Notes under the pieces: model-generated
Seen by the model: only the letters and a program-made list of their open reading frames with translations
What the model was told of the DNA's origin: nothing
Database searches by the model: none
From: Phascolarctobacterium sp.
GTDB lineage: Bacteria; Bacillota; Negativicutes; Acidaminococcales; Acidaminococcaceae
Length of the DNA stretch: 34,402 nt
Direction of reading: 5' to 3'
Assembly: GCA_021201965.1 (NCBI GenBank)
Contig: JAJQDY010000015.1
Span: 1-34,402 of the forward strand
Part shown: one piece after another, positions 33,235 to 34,402 of the stretch
Numbering within the stretch: the first letter of the stretch is position 1
How the letters are laid out: the number at the start of each line of letters is the position of its first letter
Made by a program: the position numbers and the translations under genes

Positions 33235-33668
33235 AAAAAATTTTGGTGTTAGACGGACCCAATATCAATCTTTTGGGTCTGCGTGAGAAAAATATTTATG
33301 GTAAACGTGATTTTGCCAGTCTCTGTACTTATGTAAAAGAGGAAGCGGCAAAACTGGGACTGCAGGTTGAAATAATGCAGAGCAATCATGAGGGGGAAAT
33401 TGTGGATGCAATACAGAAAGCTTACGGAGTATATGACGGTATAGTCATAAATCCTGCGGCACTTACGCATTACAGCATTGCCGTTCTGGATGCTTTAAAG
33501 GCCGTAAGTATTCCTGTAATTGAAGTGCATTTAAGCAATATCTATGCCCGTGAAGAATTTCGGCATAAGTCTGTTACGGCTTCAGCATGTATCGGACAGA
33601 TTTGTGGATTTGGTTTTACTGGTTACGCACTGGCACTGAGAGCTATGGTTGAATATGAAGCAGAGTGA
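33231..33668 (+). CDS. aroQ: 3-dehydroquinate dehydratase, type II
   Basis: A 145-aa flavodoxin-like dodecameric dehydroquinase. It has DGPNINLLG at 8-16, R18, the catalytic-loop tyrosine Y23 in NIYG, SNHEGEIVD, INPAALTHYSIAVLDAL (active-site Asn and His), and VHLSNIYAREEFRHKS. With this gene all seven steps from erythrose 4-phosphate to chorismate are encoded in one run: aroF, aroB, aroQ, aroE, aroK, aroA, aroC. It is the last gene, and a terminator follows after about 47 bases. Confidence 0.97.
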   Translation: MKKILVLDGPNINLLGLREKNIYGKRDFASLCTYVKEEAAKLGLQVEIMQSNHEGEIVDAIQKAYGVYDGIVINPAALTHYSIAVLDALKAVSIPVIEVHLSNIYAREEFRHKSVTASACIGQICGFGFTGYALALRAMVEYEAE

Positions 33669-33714
33669 ATTTACCATTTTTTGAAACAGGAAACTTAATT
33701 ATTTATATTTTCTT

Positions 33715-33751
33715 AATTTGGCGGATATTAAAAATCCGCCAAATTTTATTA
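33715..33751 (+). terminator. terminator of the aromatic amino acid operon
   Basis: AATTTGGCGGAT (33715-33726) pairs perfectly with ATCCGCCAAATT (33734-33745) around a seven-base loop, followed by TTATTATG. It lies 47 bases after the aroQ stop. Confidence 0.85.
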
Positions 33752-33777
33752 TGTATATAGGGTAATTTAAAATTCCC

Positions 33778-33806
33778 TTGATATATCCTCCGCTGATTAG
33801 TATAGG
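33778..33806 (+). promoter_or_regulatory. candidate promoter in the distal intergenic region
   Basis: TTGATA (33778-33783) and TATAGG (33801-33806) are exactly 17 bases apart. Transcription would start near 33813, ahead of the structured segment that ends at 34001. Confidence 0.4.
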
Positions 33807-33812
33807 TATACA

Positions 33813-34001
33813 AAGAAAATACTGAAATGGTTTTCGCAATACCAGAAAAACACCTCTGGAAAAATGCACATCGGCAATGCACACTGTGCGCATTGCCGAT
33901 GGATCCCTGAAAGGTCGGGAAACAGCATGGCTTCTAGGGAAAGCTGATAAAAAGTGAAGAATGTGGAAAAATGCACACCAAAGGAATGGTGTGCATTTTT
34001 T
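33813..34001 (+). ncRNA. candidate structured RNA of unknown type
   Basis: No credible ORF is present. Within 190 bases there are four nested or serial stems: CCAGA/TCTGG (33842-33846, 33855-33859), CATCGGCAATGC/GCATTGCCGATG (33869-33880, 33890-33901, perfect), TCCCT/AGGGA (33904-33908, 33936-33940), and a terminal 14-bp hairpin with a U-run. A plausible promoter precedes it. I do not recognise a known riboswitch or small-RNA family. Confidence 0.4.
33967..34001. terminator. intrinsic terminator, symmetric
   Basis: AAAAATGCACACCA (33967-33980) pairs perfectly with TGGTGTGCATTTTT (33987-34000) around a six-base loop. An A-run on one side and a T-run on the other make it a possible bidirectional terminator. 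Confidence 0.75.
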
Positions 34002-34040
34002 ATGTTCAAGTATTTTAAATTCACAGCAGTATTTAGAGCA

Positions 34041-34070
34041 TTGAGTGGTGCGCTTTTCATGAGATATAAA
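34041..34070 (+). promoter_or_regulatory. weak candidate promoter
   Basis: TTGAGT (34041-34046) and TATAAA (34065-34070) with 18 bases between. It would drive the small ORF at 34134 or lead into the hairpin at 34169. Confidence 0.3.
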
Positions 34071-34133
34071 AGAATGAAAAAAGCTGTTTTTAAGAAGAGA
34101 AAATGCACACTATAAAAAAGGGTGTGTAGAAAA

Positions 34134-34307
34134 ATGCACATGTGTGCATTATGCTATAAAAATGAAAACCGCAGACTCGTGGGAGTTTGCGGAATTTTTA
34201 TTTCACTTTTTGTGGTCTCTACTGTATTTTCCAACGCGCCCGCACTTACAGGAAATCTAGATGAGAATGATAAGGAAGTGGGAAAGATGGAATTCAGGGA
34301 AACGTAA
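34134..34307 (+). CDS. doubtful small ORF with one hydrophobic segment
   Basis: A 57-codon frame from ATG 34134 with AAGGGTG about nine bases upstream. Residues 14-36 are hydrophobic after two arginines (RRLVGVCGIFISLFVVSTVF), like a signal anchor, and the tail is acidic and polar. However, the first codons are made of the repeated AATGCACA element, and a terminator-like hairpin lies inside the frame at 34169-34199. I recognise no family, and it may be chance. Confidence 0.22.
   Translation: MHMCALCYKNENRRLVGVCGIFISLFVVSTVFSNAPALTGNLDENDKEVGKMEFRET
34169..34199 (+). terminator. terminator-like hairpin near the window end
   Basis: CCGCAGACTC (34169-34178) pairs with GAGTTTGCGG (34183-34192), ten bp with one G-U pair and loop GTGG, followed by AATTTTTATTT. 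Confidence 0.55.
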
Positions 34308-34334
34308 TGTTAGTCTGGAGAGAATTTTGAATAT

Positions 34335-34402
34335 ATGACAGCATTTTCGCTATTAACGTTTGTAGGATTATTTTTACGTTATTTGGGAATATATTCTATT
34401 TC
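34335..34402 (+). CDS. start of a possible membrane protein, truncated by the window
   Basis: A frame opens at ATG 34335 and stays open to the window end (22 codons). It is hydrophobic (begins MTAFSLLTFVGLFLRYLG). The nearest ribosome-like site, GGAGAG (34317-34322), is 12 bases upstream, rather far. Too short to identify. Confidence 0.3.
   Translation, partial: MTAFSLLTFVGLFLRYLGIYSI

Larger units (their letters stand above)
33863..34150. repeat. seven copies of the octamer AATGCACA
   Basis: Forward copies are at 33863-33870, 33876-33883, 33970-33977, 34102-34109 and 34133-34140. Reverse copies (TGTGCATT) are at 33990-33997 and 34143-34150. Most are preceded by two or more A. Two pairs form hairpins (33970/33990 and 34133/34143). 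Confidence 0.7.

Noticed and set aside
33863-34150. CRISPR array
   Set aside because: The repeated unit is only eight bases, spacing is irregular and orientation is mixed.

Overview
The window looks like a chromosomal segment of a diderm Firmicute of the class Negativicutes, most plausibly an Acidaminococcaceae/Phascolarctobacterium-like succinate fermenter. The inference rests on a complete sodium-pumping succinate-to-propionate gene set, an O-antigen-ligase-type protein and a MacAB-type exporter (both fit an outer membrane), and Firmicute-style neighbourhoods such as nadD-yqeK-LCP-rsfS. The genus is inferred from gene content, not proven. All confident genes are on the + strand.

Layout. 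(1) 1-2806: the 3' end of a probable IS30-like transposase, then folC and an O-antigen ligase/polymerase-like membrane protein that overlap. (2) 2992-7572: hndABCD, a four-subunit NAD(P)-linked, probably electron-bifurcating [FeFe] hydrogenase. (3) 7573-8038: a long non-coding leader with a terminator-like hairpin. (4) 8039-17028: CoA transferase, split B12-dependent methylmalonyl-CoA mutase, MeaB chaperone, epimerase and the biotin-dependent Na+-pumping decarboxylase (mmdA, D, C, B), closed by a strong terminator. Together these form a cycle: succinate receives CoA from propionyl-CoA, is isomerised, epimerised and decarboxylated back to propionyl-CoA, and the decarboxylation drives Na+ export. 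(5) 17295-20297: a promoter and a MacA/MacB-like tripartite efflux set, followed by a small membrane ORF. (6) 20524-24052: nadD, yqeK, an LCP protein, rsfS and a cvfB-like S1 protein. (7) 24123-33668: a tightly packed aromatic amino acid operon (DAHP synthase, a degenerate DAHP synthase paralogue, tyrA, aroB, aroA, aroC, pheA, aroE, aroK, aroQ). It covers all seven steps to chorismate plus the Phe and Tyr branches. (8) 33669-34402: a gene-poor end with hairpins, terminators and a repeated AATGCACA octamer.

Most notable points. First, the aromatic operon is preceded by a promoter, a short ORF with 11 Phe/Tyr/Trp residues in 20 codons, and an intrinsic terminator, which is the architecture of classical leader-peptide attenuation. 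Second, the second DAHP synthase-like gene is intact but has lost three of the four metal ligands and key phosphate/substrate-binding residues, so it looks like a retained pseudoenzyme. Third, the succinate operon carries several strong hairpins without U-tracts between its genes. Fourth, the distal intergenic region may encode a structured RNA and holds seven copies of one octamer.

No tRNA, rRNA or CRISPR array was seen.
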